In this document: piece after piece, positions 52,288 through 61,000 of the stretch
How positions within the stretch are numbered: position 1 is the first letter of the stretch
Layout of the letters: each line of letters begins with the position of its first letter
Assembly: GCA_016214055.1 (NCBI GenBank)
Contig: JACRPE010000005.1
Coordinates: 1 to 64,000, forward strand
DNA: 64,000 bases
Reading direction: 5' to 3'
Origin: Candidatus Roizmanbacteria bacterium
Lineage (GTDB): Bacteria > Patescibacteriota > Microgenomatia > UBA1406 > GWC2-37-13
Notes under the pieces: generated by a model
Seen by the model: only the letters and a program-made list of their open reading frames with translations
Database searches by the model: none
What the model was told of the DNA's origin: nothing
Program-made: the position numbers and the translations under genes

Positions 52288-53169
52288 TCAATCGTGAAGT
52301 TTAGCATCTAGCAGTGCTTTTATTTGATTTCTATCAAATCCTCGAGCTATATCAACCCCCTTAGCTTTTGCAAAATCAAGAAAATGCATGGCAAAATTAC
52401 TTGCCGCCACTTCATCTCGGTAATTTGCAGGAAGAAAACCATTCACTAGAAAGTTCATATCGGTAAGTTGCAGATAATGTTTGAGTAAAAATAAAGGTTC
52501 GAGATATTTCATTTCCACTACATGAAATAGCTCATGAGCGGGGCAGACGAGAGATCCTTCAATGCCGTTTTGAATTTCATCAAACTCTGATTTTATAAGT
52601 TCTCCCGTGGTATAAAACAGTTTGGCTCTCTGATAATGTGGATCTTTATTTGGCACTAAAATATGTGGAATATCAGTTACGGCTCCTTTAAGTTTAGAGC
52701 CAGCTCCTTGCCACTTCTCACCCTTCATGTACCAATTAATACTTGGATCAATAGAAATCATATCAATGGCTTTTTCATTCTTTGTATCAACATACAAATA
52801 ATGAAGTATTTTATTCTGTTGTGGATCTCCCCATTTATTTTTCTCAACGCCATAAATAGCTAAGCATTCGTTACCATATCCCTCCATGATTACTCGCATA
52901 TTTTCTGTTTCTACCATTTTTGTTGGAGGTGCTTTACTCTTTGAAACGGATTCTAGCTCTGATTTAACCATAATAAAAATATCAGGAGGAAGAGATTGAT
53001 CGATGGGTTTGGCTTGAACATGAAGTAGTAATTCTTTGATTTTCTTCTCTCTAAGGGAACTGACGAGGCTTTCTATCCCCGGTGAGGGGGTTGGAAAAAT
53101 CTCACTAGGCAACACTCTACGTGAAAACTTTCTTTCAATTGTTCGTGGTAGTGAAAGTTTATCTGGCAT
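52288..53169 (-). CDS. Putative HExxH zinc metallopeptidase
   Basis: A 293-residue protein without signal peptide. VCPAHELFHVVEM contains H212-E-L-F-H216, the zinc-binding and catalytic motif of gluzincin-type peptidases. About 37 residues later RDEVAASNFAMHF offers E253 in an ExxA-like context, as third zinc ligand. The family is not recognised. It begins 5 nt after the ABC permease stop with a Shine-Dalgarno-like GGAGGGG that includes the permease's last codons, so it is the third gene of that operon. It may process a peptide exported by the transporter. Confidence 0.65.
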   Translation of the reverse strand: MPDKLSLPRTIERKFSRRVLPSEIFPTPSPGIESLVSSLREKKIKELLLHVQAKPIDQSLPPDIFIMVKSELESVSKSKAPPTKMVETENMRVIMEGYGNECLAIYGVEKNKWGDPQQNKILHYLYVDTKNEKAIDMISIDPSINWYMKGEKWQGAGSKLKGAVTDIPHILVPNKDPHYQRAKLFYTTGELIKSEFDEIQNGIEGSLVCPAHELFHVVEMKYLEPLFLLKHYLQLTDMNFLVNGFLPANYRDEVAASNFAMHFLDFAKAKGVDIARGFDRNQIKALLDAKLHD

Positions 53170-53174
53170 ATTTT

Positions 53175-53960
53175 TTACCCCTCCAACCTCGCAAATTGTC
53201 CGGTTTCTTTGGACTTCTTAAACATGCGTTGGAAGAAAATAATGGCACCCAAAAGAAATATAAAGTTAAAAGTAAAAGAATAAAGAATGTCAATAAAAAT
53301 GGGTTCTCCGCGCATGGCTTTTCTCAGGGCTTCAAACGCATAGGTGGGAGCAAACAGATATGATATGCTCCTGAGGGGTTCAGGTAACACCGAAACCGGA
53401 TAAAATACTGCCATGAGAGGTTGGGCAACATTCAGAAGTCCCCAGGCAAATGCCTGTATCCTCGTACCGAATCGGAATATGAGCCCGAGAATCACAACTC
53501 CGAAGGAAAATCCGAACATGATAAGATTGAGGCAGATAAAAAATAGGGGTATCAATCCGACCGAAAAAATATTCAGATGAAACACAAAATAGGCAAGAAC
53601 ACATGATAAGCCGATCACAATGATTGCCTTCACCGTACCCGTCACCGCATAGGAAAAAAGATATTCTGTTACGGTAATGGGGGTGATAAATATATTCGTC
53701 AAATTACGGGACCACACATCCCACAAGCACCCGACCGCAATAGAGTATTGAGTGATATTGATCATCTGCCAGAGTATCATACCGGCCAATACTTGATTCG
53801 CCACTATCTTTCCCGTTGCGTTGGCAAGGTATAACGTCATAAATCCGAATACGATCACATTGAACAAGGGGTAAAGCAAAAGATCATTAAAAACCTCATA
53901 CGAGTGTCTTGTTATGTTGAGCTCATGCAAAAAAATGGCTTTTATTCTATGAAAAGACAT
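53175..53960 (-). CDS. ABC-2 type transporter permease
   Basis: A protein of about 261 residues with six helices and the ABC-2 pattern: NDLLLYPLFNVIVFGFMTLY, the WGLLNVAQPLMAVFYPVSVL region and the final LLGAIIFFQRMF. It starts at the ATG at 53960 (MSFHRIK), 14 nt inside the ATPase gene; an earlier Met would overlap by 74 nt and lacks family similarity. It exports lipids, polysaccharide or peptides with the ATPase next to it. Confidence 0.87.
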   Translation of the reverse strand: MSFHRIKAIFLHELNITRHSYEVFNDLLLYPLFNVIVFGFMTLYLANATGKIVANQVLAGMILWQMINITQYSIAVGCLWDVWSRNLTNIFITPITVTEYLFSYAVTGTVKAIIVIGLSCVLAYFVFHLNIFSVGLIPLFFICLNLIMFGFSFGVVILGLIFRFGTRIQAFAWGLLNVAQPLMAVFYPVSVLPEPLRSISYLFAPTYAFEALRKAMRGEPIFIDILYSFTFNFIFLLGAIIFFQRMFKKSKETGQFARLEG

Positions 53961-54885
53961 AAGGTTCTCCCCGGGCAATTTGTAAAAATACATGTTCCAG
54001 AGTCGGCTTTTTGACCTCAATATCCGTCATCCAAATACCCAGCTTACTCAAACCAAAAATGATTTTGGGAAGACTCGTTTCCTCGGTCGTAATATATACT
54101 ACATGCTCTCCGTCAAAACGATAGGTCAACCTTTCATTTTTTAAATATGTCTCGACGGTTCCCTTATTTTCATTAAAGGTAAGGCGAAGTTGCGCGACTT
54201 GAATGCGTTTAGTAAGTCCTAAGGGCGTGTCTTGCGCGACTATTTTTCCTTTATCAAGGAATATAACCCGGTCACAGATACGGGTCACCTCGGCCATGTT
54301 GTGACTGGTATAGAGAATCGTTATTTTGTGTTCATGACGCAGTTCTTCGATAAAAGTAAGCGTTTTATCCGCGATGTCCGGGTCGAGAGACGCCGTGGGC
54401 TCATCCATCAAAATTATTTTCGGATCGTTAAGCAACGCTTTTATAAAGTTCGCCCGAGTTCGCTGACCGGTTGAAAGATCCCAGTATCTTTTATGTATCA
54501 GATCATTCATCTCAAACCGTTCGACTAATTTTTTTATCTTGGGCAGGGGATTCTCAACATGATAGAGGTGGGCAAAGACGACCAAGTTTTCCCATACCGT
54601 AACTCTTCCCTGGAGTGTGTTAAACGCCGAAGTAAAGTTGATGCGGCTTAAACAATATTGGGGATCTTTAAAAAAGTCTTTATCAAAATAGTGGATGGTG
54701 CCGCTTGTGGGAGTGGTGATTCCTAGAAGCATTTGAATGGTGGTCGTCTTACCCGCGCCGTTTGGACCCAAAAAACCCACTACCTCTCCTTCCTTCACTG
54801 AAAAAGATACGTTGTCCACTGCAACGAACTCATTTTTCCCTGTCCCAAAACGTTTGGTAAGTTTTTCAACGCGAAGAATATCCAT
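53947..54885 (-). CDS. ABC transporter ATP-binding protein
   Basis: A 312-residue protein with Walker A LGPNGAGKTTT, signature LSTGQRTRANF (degenerate LSGGQ), Walker B IILMDEPTASLDPDIA and the H-loop TSHNMAE. The C-terminal 90 residues (after 225) are the regulatory extension of exporter-type DrrA-like subunits. The start at 54885 is preferred over one 57 nt upstream, since TATAAT (minus, 54892-54897) stands 6 nt before it. It is the first gene of the operon with the permease and the putative metallopeptidase. Confidence 0.9.
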   Translation of the reverse strand: MDILRVEKLTKRFGTGKNEFVAVDNVSFSVKEGEVVGFLGPNGAGKTTTIQMLLGITTPTSGTIHYFDKDFFKDPQYCLSRINFTSAFNTLQGRVTVWENLVVFAHLYHVENPLPKIKKLVERFEMNDLIHKRYWDLSTGQRTRANFIKALLNDPKIILMDEPTASLDPDIADKTLTFIEELRHEHKITILYTSHNMAEVTRICDRVIFLDKGKIVAQDTPLGLTKRIQVAQLRLTFNENKGTVETYLKNERLTYRFDGEHVVYITTEETSLPKIIFGLSKLGIWMTDIEVKKPTLEHVFLQIARGEPYVFS

Positions 54886-54897
54886 GCACTCATTATA

Positions 54898-55817
54898 CAT
54901 CGTGAGGGGGTGGGGAAGTGGGAATTGGCAAAATAGGCACAAAGGGCATATTTTGGTAGGAGCTAGATTTGGGGGAAGAATGGGGGCAATTATTTCGAAT
55001 TAATTACAAATAAGCAAATTACAAATAAACAAATGAATGATTAATTTTAAATTAATTCATAACATCAAATAAACATCCTCTTCTCCGAGCGAGGCTGGTT
55101 GACGTCGTAAAAGATACAATTTACGACGTTATACGTCTTTCTTCCCTGATACAGATATGTCCTATTTTTACTAATTCTGACCCCGGACAAAAAAACTATT
55201 ATATCTGTCAGGAGGAGTATGGCCCCGACTTCTCCTCCCATACTCTCTCCATAATGTTCATCGGATGCATCATTCAACGAGGTTAATTCTTAAGAATTCA
55301 TGGAGATTGATCGGAAGCGAGCCCTTCTCTTCCATACTGGTGGCAGTATGTTAAATTTAGAGTATTAAATGGCGCTAAACTGTTACATTTGAGGCTAAAT
55401 ATTGAGAGATTGCTTCGGTCCCCTCCGAATCGGAGGGTCCTCGCAATGACACTGGTTTAGATTGTTATATCAATCCAAATATCAGTTTCCAAGGCTGGAT
55501 TTCTGCAGATATACCGCATGAGTGATAAGCGATTCAGACTGTCAAATCGTTCTATTCCCTCAGTACTGTGCCTATTCAGAGATAGAGGGACGACGATCGA
55601 AGATGGAACATAGACGCTAGAAGCTCCTGGCTAAAAGCTAATAGCTAAAGGCTAACAGCTACCGAAGTTATCCACAAAATAAGACCTATAGTTTATTTAT
55701 CCTATAATACTATAGGCTATTTATACTATAGGATATATTGTTCACGTCCGTACTCCACTCCTCTATCCCCCTTTGGCCGCCGTAGCCATTTTAGGCGTAG
55801 GCGGCTCCCCTAATTCT
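54898..55817. other. Repeat-rich gap without a credible gene
   Basis: Contents seen: tandem AAATTACAAATAAACAAAT (55001-55035); a perfect 10-bp inverted repeat ACGTCGTAAA/TTTACGACGT (55102-55129); CATACTG/CAGTATG (55334-55351); the element at 55404-55452; AGCTAATAGCTAAAGGCTAA units (55630-55661); one DnaA-box-like TTATCCACA (55668-55676) next to an AT-rich stretch with CCTATAG/CTATAGG repeats (55684-55735); and an imperfect GCCGCC/GGCGGC stem (55776-55805) before the next gene. One 70-residue frame on the minus strand is not convincing. Confidence 0.6.
55404..55452. repeat. GAGATTGCTTCGG...CGCAATGACA repeat element
   Basis: GAGAGATTGCTTCGGTC, hairpin CCCTCCGAATCGGAGGG, then TCCTCGCAATGACAC. 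It is the common extragenic GTCATTGCGAGG...AAGCAATCTC element in reverse, related to that at 22140-22219. Confidence 0.8.
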
Positions 55818-56615
55818 TTACCAATTAATCGTCAAAATAACTATTCCAAGCACGAAAATTAATACAAAAAGATACTCACGGATCGTCTCCTTGAAAAGCC
55901 TCTCGTCAAGATGAAGATACACTAACCCGCCTACACTGTAGTAAACCGAAGATAGAAGGAGGGCCATAATTGAGCTTTGAAGAGGAATAAATGAGGCTAA
56001 AATCCCCACCTGAAAGAGGATAAAACCAACCAAAAGCCCCAACTGGACCACGTGTTTTTCCCAATGCATCTCAAGCTTGATGCTCCAGAATAAGTGAGTT
56101 GCCATAGCCGATCCAAGGACAAAAAAGAGAAGACCCCCCAGAAATAAATTTAATTTCAAAGAAAGAATGAGGTTGGCAAAAAGAAACACCATGAGTGATT
56201 GATAAAAATAGTTCACTGAAAAAGCGGCGCGATACAGTTGAAGGCTCTTCTCTACTCCGACATTAAAAATATTGGAGACCAGAAACATCGCATAGACGGA
56301 TATGGAATAAAAAATAATAAATGGTATGCGGGTTATCCATCGGGTCGGAAAAAGAAAATAAAATAAGTAGAAGGAAATCGTCACCATAATCGGCATCAAA
56401 AAAAGAGTCAGCCATTCGATGTGACTGATTCCCTCGTAGATAGAAAAGTATGTGCTAATATATGCGACGATGATAAACACAGGTATGAAAAGCCACGCCT
56501 TATCAAAAAAGAAAAACGTGGATACCAATAGAAGAAGGGTTAATATGAGGGTACTGATCATGAAGCGCGTCCTCTTCTCTATCTTCTCAATCCAGGTTAC
56601 ATTTAATTTCATCAT
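55818..56615 (-). CDS. Unknown eight-helix membrane protein
   Basis: A 265-residue protein with about eight helices and few charged loops (YEGISHIEWL; SIKLEMHWEKH; LHLDERLFKETIREYL). I recognise no family; proteins of this type occur next to yebC in related CPR genomes only as far as I recall. The start overlaps the yebC stop (ATGA), so it is co-translated with it. Confidence 0.75.
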   Translation of the reverse strand: MMKLNVTWIEKIEKRTRFMISTLILTLLLLVSTFFFFDKAWLFIPVFIIVAYISTYFSIYEGISHIEWLTLFLMPIMVTISFYLFYFLFPTRWITRIPFIIFYSISVYAMFLVSNIFNVGVEKSLQLYRAAFSVNYFYQSLMVFLFANLILSLKLNLFLGGLLFFVLGSAMATHLFWSIKLEMHWEKHVVQLGLLVGFILFQVGILASFIPLQSSIMALLLSSVYYSVGGLVYLHLDERLFKETIREYLFVLIFVLGIVILTINW

Positions 56616-57331
56616 AATTCCATATTGCTATAAACTTGATGGACATCATCCAGATCTTCTAATGCATCTATGAGGCCTAATACCTGTTTTGCTTCTTCTT
56701 CTTTTGATAATGAAATAATCGTTTGGGGCTTGAAATATATCTCGGTAGATCGGGGTTTCACTTTTTCCAAATGTTCTTTGATCCGGCCAAACAGTTCAAA
56801 AGGAATGTAAACATAATAGGACGTCTCATCTTCGTCGAAGTCCACAGCTTTCAGGCTCTGGGCGAACTCAAACACATCCTCTTCTTTATGCCCGGCGAGA
56901 TCAAAAGTAACTTTGGCACAGTGCTGGAAAAGATAGGCAACCGAATGCTGGCTTCCCAATTTCCCTCCATGTTGCTCAAAAGTGTTTTTTATCTCACTCA
57001 CGGTGCGGTTCGGATTATCTGACGTGGCATGAATCATGATGGCAACTCCGTGGGGGCCAAATCCCTCATACATAACTTCTTTTAAAAAGTGCTTATCACT
57101 CCCCGTCCCCTTTTCAATTGCCCTCTGGATGTTTTCCTTGGGCATATTCGTATCTCGAGCCTTATCGATGGTAAGCCTTAATTTGAAATTATGATCGGGA
57201 TTGCCTTCATTCCCTCCTTCAACCACTGCTAGGGTAATAAGACGAGAGAGCTTAGCAAAAGCTACCCCCCGAGCTTTATCGGTTACTTCTTTTTTCCGCT
57301 TTATATTGGCCCACTTGGAGTGACCTGACAT
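56612..57331 (-). CDS. yebC: YebC/PmpR family translation/transcription factor
   Basis: A 239-residue protein of full family length: MSGHSKWANIKRKKEVTDKA start, RLITLAVVEGGNEGNPDHNF, NMPKENIQRAIEKGTG, YEGFGPHGVAIMI and the C-terminal ALEDLDDVHQVYSNMEL. YebC proteins bind DNA or help ribosomes with proline-rich stretches. A good Shine-Dalgarno (AAGGAGAT) directly precedes the ATG and TATAAT lies 9 nt upstream, so the box and the ribosome site share the leader. Confidence 0.96.
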   Translation of the reverse strand: MSGHSKWANIKRKKEVTDKARGVAFAKLSRLITLAVVEGGNEGNPDHNFKLRLTIDKARDTNMPKENIQRAIEKGTGSDKHFLKEVMYEGFGPHGVAIMIHATSDNPNRTVSEIKNTFEQHGGKLGSQHSVAYLFQHCAKVTFDLAGHKEEDVFEFAQSLKAVDFDEDETSYYVYIPFELFGRIKEHLEKVKPRSTEIYFKPQTIISLSKEEEAKQVLGLIDALEDLDDVHQVYSNMEL

Positions 57332-57385
57332 ATCTCCTTTATTATACTTGACTTTCGGTATAAATCATATATATTGGTATCACTT

Positions 57386-58189
57386 ATGAATGATATTGAA
57401 CTTCTTGAGCAACAGGCAATCGATGCAGCCATAAACATCCAATGGAAGCAGGCAATAGAGCTTAACAACAAGATAATAAAACTTGACCCGAAAAATGAAA
57501 GTGCCCATTTGCGACTCGGATTCGTATATTTACAACTGCGTGATATTGTAAAAGCAAAAAAATATTACTCCAAAGCCTTGCGCTTGCAACCCCGGAATAG
57601 CGTAGCATTGCAAAATCTTGAAAGAGTGAAAGTGCTGGAGAATGAGAAGGTGCAAAAAAAAGACGGAGACCAGACCGCATTTGACCCGGGGCTCTTCATG
57701 GACGCTGCCGGTAAAACAAAAACCGTCTCCCTCACGAACTTAGGTCAAAAAAACGTTCTGGCAGGCCTGACCATCGGACAGCCGATCCTCTTGAAAGTGA
57801 AAAAACACCGCGTTGAGGCTCGTTCTCAGTCCGATGATTATATTGGAACTCTTCCCGATGACCTTTCCAAGCGGCTTATCTATTTCTTTAAAGCAAAAAG
57901 TACTTACCTTACGTATGTCAAGGAGTCTACTCTTACCCGGGTGATCGTGTTTATCAAGGAAGAAAAAAAAGGAAAAACTGTCTATTATCAGATATCATTT
58001 CCCCAGAATATTCAAAAAAAACTTGAAGAAATCCCAGCCGCATCGGGCGAGGAAAAGGAAGAAGATGGCGAGGAAAATCAAGAAGAACACATCGACGCAT
58101 GGGAAAAGATGGCGGCCGAACGGGGAAATAGTGAAGAAAAAGAACTGCTTGTCGATATTCAACGGGACGACTTGGAAGATGAGGAGTAA
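57386..58189 (+). CDS. TPR protein with charged C-terminal tail
   Basis: A 267-residue protein. Residues about 5-75 hold two TPR repeats (AIDAAINIQWKQAIELNNKI; AHLRLGFVYLQLRDIVKAKK). Residues about 100-205 form a beta-rich domain (LAGLTIGQPILLKVKKHRVE; YIGTLPDDLSKRL) that resembles a HIRAN-like or SH3-like barrel by pattern only. A very acidic tail follows. Cytoplasmic adaptor is the likely role. I start at ATG 57386, not the TTG at 57374. The end overlaps the convergent small gene. Confidence 0.78.
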   Translation: MNDIELLEQQAIDAAINIQWKQAIELNNKIIKLDPKNESAHLRLGFVYLQLRDIVKAKKYYSKALRLQPRNSVALQNLERVKVLENEKVQKKDGDQTAFDPGLFMDAAGKTKTVSLTNLGQKNVLAGLTIGQPILLKVKKHRVEARSQSDDYIGTLPDDLSKRLIYFFKAKSTYLTYVKESTLTRVIVFIKEEKKGKTVYYQISFPQNIQKKLEEIPAASGEEKEEDGEENQEEHIDAWEKMAAERGNSEEKELLVDIQRDDLEDEE

Positions 58190-58341
58190 TGCTTGACTTT
58201 ATCCTTAAAAAATACGATACTCCCTCTGTGTTTGCGGATAGATATAAGTCTTGTAATTTCCTTGGGAATCCCCAAATCCTTCATCGAAATAAACGCCAGA
58301 ATGAATGAGGCTGCAATAATGATTATTATTATGAATATCAT
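58159..58341 (-). CDS. Small single-helix membrane protein, unknown
   Basis: A 60-residue protein: MIFIIIIIIAASFILAFIS is a membrane helix, then a basic cytoplasmic tail (GIPKEITRLISIRKHRGSIV) and a Ser-rich end. The ATG at 58341 overlaps the stop of the upstream gene by 4 nt in the ATGA pattern, which argues it is real and co-translated. An earlier Met would overlap more. It converges with the TPR gene and shares 31 nt with its end. Confidence 0.6.
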   Translation of the reverse strand: MIFIIIIIIAASFILAFISMKDLGIPKEITRLISIRKHRGSIVFFKDKVKHYSSSSKSSR

Positions 58342-59252
58342 AGTATCTCCCATTCTTTCTCAACTGATCCTAACTTCATAAGTATATCAGAACTCGCAGG
58401 ACTCCCCCTTTTCAGGTTGCATCCGAAAAATCCGGATATATCTTTTGCAGTTTGAGAAAATGTCTCAGCATCCTCAATCACCTCGCATGTTCCTTTGATG
58501 AAGTTTGTATCTGATAAATCAACCGTACGGATCCCGTCACCCTCTATGATTTTTGATATGAAAAGTGCGGTTTTGTAACTCTTTTCATACTGAATCTGCA
58601 CCGTCTTTTTTTCTTTCCGGTAAATCCGGTTATAGAGGAATCCCTGATATTTCTTGGCAAAATCTTTATCCTGGAAAAATTCTTCATCCGTTCCCAACAG
58701 GCTTTTATAATCTATTTCTGAAAACTGCCGCACCCGCTTGCCCAGAAACTGGAAAAAAACAAATGTCCGGTCAAACACATTGCTGTTAGATGTGGAGAAG
58801 AAAATATCTTTAAAGGAAGGAAACGAGAGAGAGTCTTCATCCATCTCCTCTTTTCCATAATATATATCCGTCGATGCGGTGTAGAAATAACGGTCTACGG
58901 TCGATGCGGTCGTGACGGAGAATGTTTTGCGGAACAGGTCGCTCTTTTTTTCAAGTACCACCAATTTGCCCAACCCACCTACCCGATAGTTACCATACCC
59001 TCCCGGGACCTTTACTTTTACGTCGGGATAAAATGAGATGAAGTAATGAACTCCATCATATTTTCCCAGAGAATAATACACCGTATTTTTTCCATAAAAC
59101 ACCACATTCACCCTGTCCTTCTTTTGAAAAAAAAGAGATGAAGAGTATTGTTGAAAGATGACAAGTCCGAATAGAAGAATCAAAAATAATCCAATAATGT
59201 ATTTCCCATATGTTTGGAAATTGGAATTTGGAAATTGGAACTTTTTCTTCAT
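58338..59252 (-). CDS. Membrane-anchored protein, unknown
   Basis: A 304-residue protein: a repeat-derived basic N-terminus (KFQFPNSNFQTYG), a membrane helix (about 17-34), then an extracytoplasmic part with RVNVVFYGKNTVYYSLGKYD and PGGYGNYRVGGLGKL that faintly recalls the start of LCP-family domains, but without the LCP arginines. A cysteine pair near the end (GTCEVIEDAE; FFGCNLKRG) could form a disulfide. Function unknown. It overlaps both the antiporter and the small gene by ATGA. Confidence 0.72.
   Translation of the reverse strand: MKKKFQFPNSNFQTYGKYIIGLFLILLFGLVIFQQYSSSLFFQKKDRVNVVFYGKNTVYYSLGKYDGVHYFISFYPDVKVKVPGGYGNYRVGGLGKLVVLEKKSDLFRKTFSVTTASTVDRYFYTASTDIYYGKEEMDEDSLSFPSFKDIFFSTSNSNVFDRTFVFFQFLGKRVRQFSEIDYKSLLGTDEEFFQDKDFAKKYQGFLYNRIYRKEKKTVQIQYEKSYKTALFISKIIEGDGIRTVDLSDTNFIKGTCEVIEDAETFSQTAKDISGFFGCNLKRGSPASSDILMKLGSVEKEWEIL
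59213..59241. repeat. TTTGGAAATTGGAATTTGGA repeat at a gene start
   Basis: TTTGGAAATTGGAATTTGGA then AATTGGAAC, coding FQFPNSNFQ at residues 5-13 of the downstream protein. Confidence 0.7.
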
Positions 59253-60976
59253 ATCCCCTCTTGTTCCAATTTGAAGTAGTGTAGTTTTTTTACAATTTCA
59301 TCTTTTGGCATTCTTTTCAGAAGCATGAGCTTACGGATGATGGATAAGGATGCTTCAAATTCCGGCTGAATTACCACTTTCACGCCCATATCCTTCATCC
59401 GTTTTTGATCTTTTTTGCGGTGGGCGCGGCTGATGATGAGAATATTTTTATTCAGCTTTCTTGCATGCAATATGATCGTTTCCTGAGAAAACCGGTCGGG
59501 TAACGCCGTGACTATGGCAACGGCGTGTTCAGCCTCCGCGTAATCGAGGATGTCTATGTCGGTCGGGTCCCCGTAGAGGATGTTTATACCCTCGCGCTTG
59601 GCTTTTTCAACAGTCGGAAAATTGTAATCTATCGCAATGAAGGGAATATTTGAAAGCATAAGGGCGCGTCCTACATAGGAACCGATTCTTCCGTAACCGC
59701 ATAGGATCACGTGATTTTTGATTTCAAGCGCTTCTATGTGTGACTGATCACGGTCAATATGATGTTTGATATAGGTATGAAGGGGTGGCAAGTAGGTGTT
59801 GATAAAACTGCGGATGAAGCGGTAAATTTTTTCCTTACTTCCGATGAGAAAGGGGGTACACAACAGACTCAGCATGACCGCGGTGATGATAAACAGATAC
59901 TCTTCCTGGGTAAACATTTTATTTACATAGGCAACTGACATGAGGATGAACGCGTCTTCATCGACCTGAAAAAGAAACAGGGAGAGATAGAGGGAGAGTT
60001 TTGAATGAAATTTCATAAAGAGGAAGATAAAAAGAATGACCAAGGCTTTCATTATCATGATGAGAAGGGCAAAGGCAATAATTTTCGGGAGAAGAAAACC
60101 GACTAACCCAATTTTTATATTTGTCCCGATGTAGATAAAGAAAATGATTGAAAGTAGGTCCCGAAGGGGTCTCACCTGTGAAAAGATATGATAGTGCTCC
60201 ATGGTCTGGGAGACGAGAATACCTGCCACAAACATACTGACCAACACGGGAATATGCAGGAGCGTTGAAATATAGGCGATGATGAAAATGGTTAATATGA
60301 TAAATAGATTCAGAAGCTCCCGCGACGCCCGGGCAATTTTATTAAAGATAAAAGGTGCTATCCTGTGGCCAAAGTAGTAGGCAAACCAGAGGATGAGGCC
60401 TGAGGTGAACATATCAATAAACACTCTCAGCGTTATATCCGTAAACGAAACCGTTTTCGTAGTTATGGAATTGAAGATGATGACAAAAGGGATGAATGCC
60501 AGGTCCTGAAACATCAGTATTCCCATCGCCAGCTCCCCGTGAAAAGAACCCTCCTCTCCCCTATCTTGGATTATCTTTGCAACAAGCGACGTTGACGAGG
60601 ATGAGAGCGCAATTCCGATGAGAAATGATTGGATGAGGGTAAATCCGAAAAGGAGACTGCAGACGCCGATGATGATGATCGATAATGTTATCTGTAAAAA
60701 TCCACCCCAGACGATGAATTTCCGGAGGGCAATCATCTGGTCAAACTGGATCTCCAGCCCAAGGGTAAACATGAGAAAGACAATCCCGAAGTAAGCAAAG
60801 TTGTTGATGATGTCCCGGGAAATAAGTCCGTCAAAAAAATTGCTGAGGACGATACCGCCCAGCATGTACCCGATGATGGGTGAGATGCGGCTCTTTCTGA
60901 AGAATAATGCAAATACAAACGGTATAAGGAGATAGAGGGAAAAGTTGAAAAAAAAGGAGGAAGGAATGTCACTCAT
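59249..60976 (-). CDS. CPA2 cation/proton antiporter with TrkA-N domain (Kef-like)
   Basis: A 575-residue protein. About 12 helices over residues 1-390 with the CPA2 core (LFRKSRISPIIGYMLGGIVL, FMLFTLGLEIQ-like FLMFTLGLEIQF, FLIGIALSSSSTSLVAKI, MGILMFQDLAFIPFV). Then a cytoplasmic TrkA-N Rossmann domain with VILCGYGRIGSYVGRAL, ending around residue 555. It exchanges K+ or Na+ for H+ under control of nucleotide binding. A TATACT-like box (minus, 60984-60989) stands 7 nt before the ATG. Confidence 0.92.
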   Translation of the reverse strand: MSDIPSSFFFNFSLYLLIPFVFALFFRKSRISPIIGYMLGGIVLSNFFDGLISRDIINNFAYFGIVFLMFTLGLEIQFDQMIALRKFIVWGGFLQITLSIIIIGVCSLLFGFTLIQSFLIGIALSSSSTSLVAKIIQDRGEEGSFHGELAMGILMFQDLAFIPFVIIFNSITTKTVSFTDITLRVFIDMFTSGLILWFAYYFGHRIAPFIFNKIARASRELLNLFIILTIFIIAYISTLLHIPVLVSMFVAGILVSQTMEHYHIFSQVRPLRDLLSIIFFIYIGTNIKIGLVGFLLPKIIAFALLIMIMKALVILFIFLFMKFHSKLSLYLSLFLFQVDEDAFILMSVAYVNKMFTQEEYLFIITAVMLSLLCTPFLIGSKEKIYRFIRSFINTYLPPLHTYIKHHIDRDQSHIEALEIKNHVILCGYGRIGSYVGRALMLSNIPFIAIDYNFPTVEKAKREGINILYGDPTDIDILDYAEAEHAVAIVTALPDRFSQETIILHARKLNKNILIISRAHRKKDQKRMKDMGVKVVIQPEFEASLSIIRKLMLLKRMPKDEIVKKLHYFKLEQEGI

Positions 60977-61000
60977 AATTATGAGTATAACAAGATATTT

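Noticed and set aside
55065-55277. A 70-residue frame on the minus strand in the repeat-rich gap
   Set aside because: It starts at TTG, covers an inverted repeat, has no -10 box at the usual distance and resembles nothing.
55668-55735. Chromosome origin
   Set aside because: Only one DnaA-like box is visible and no dnaA, dnaN or gyr gene is near.
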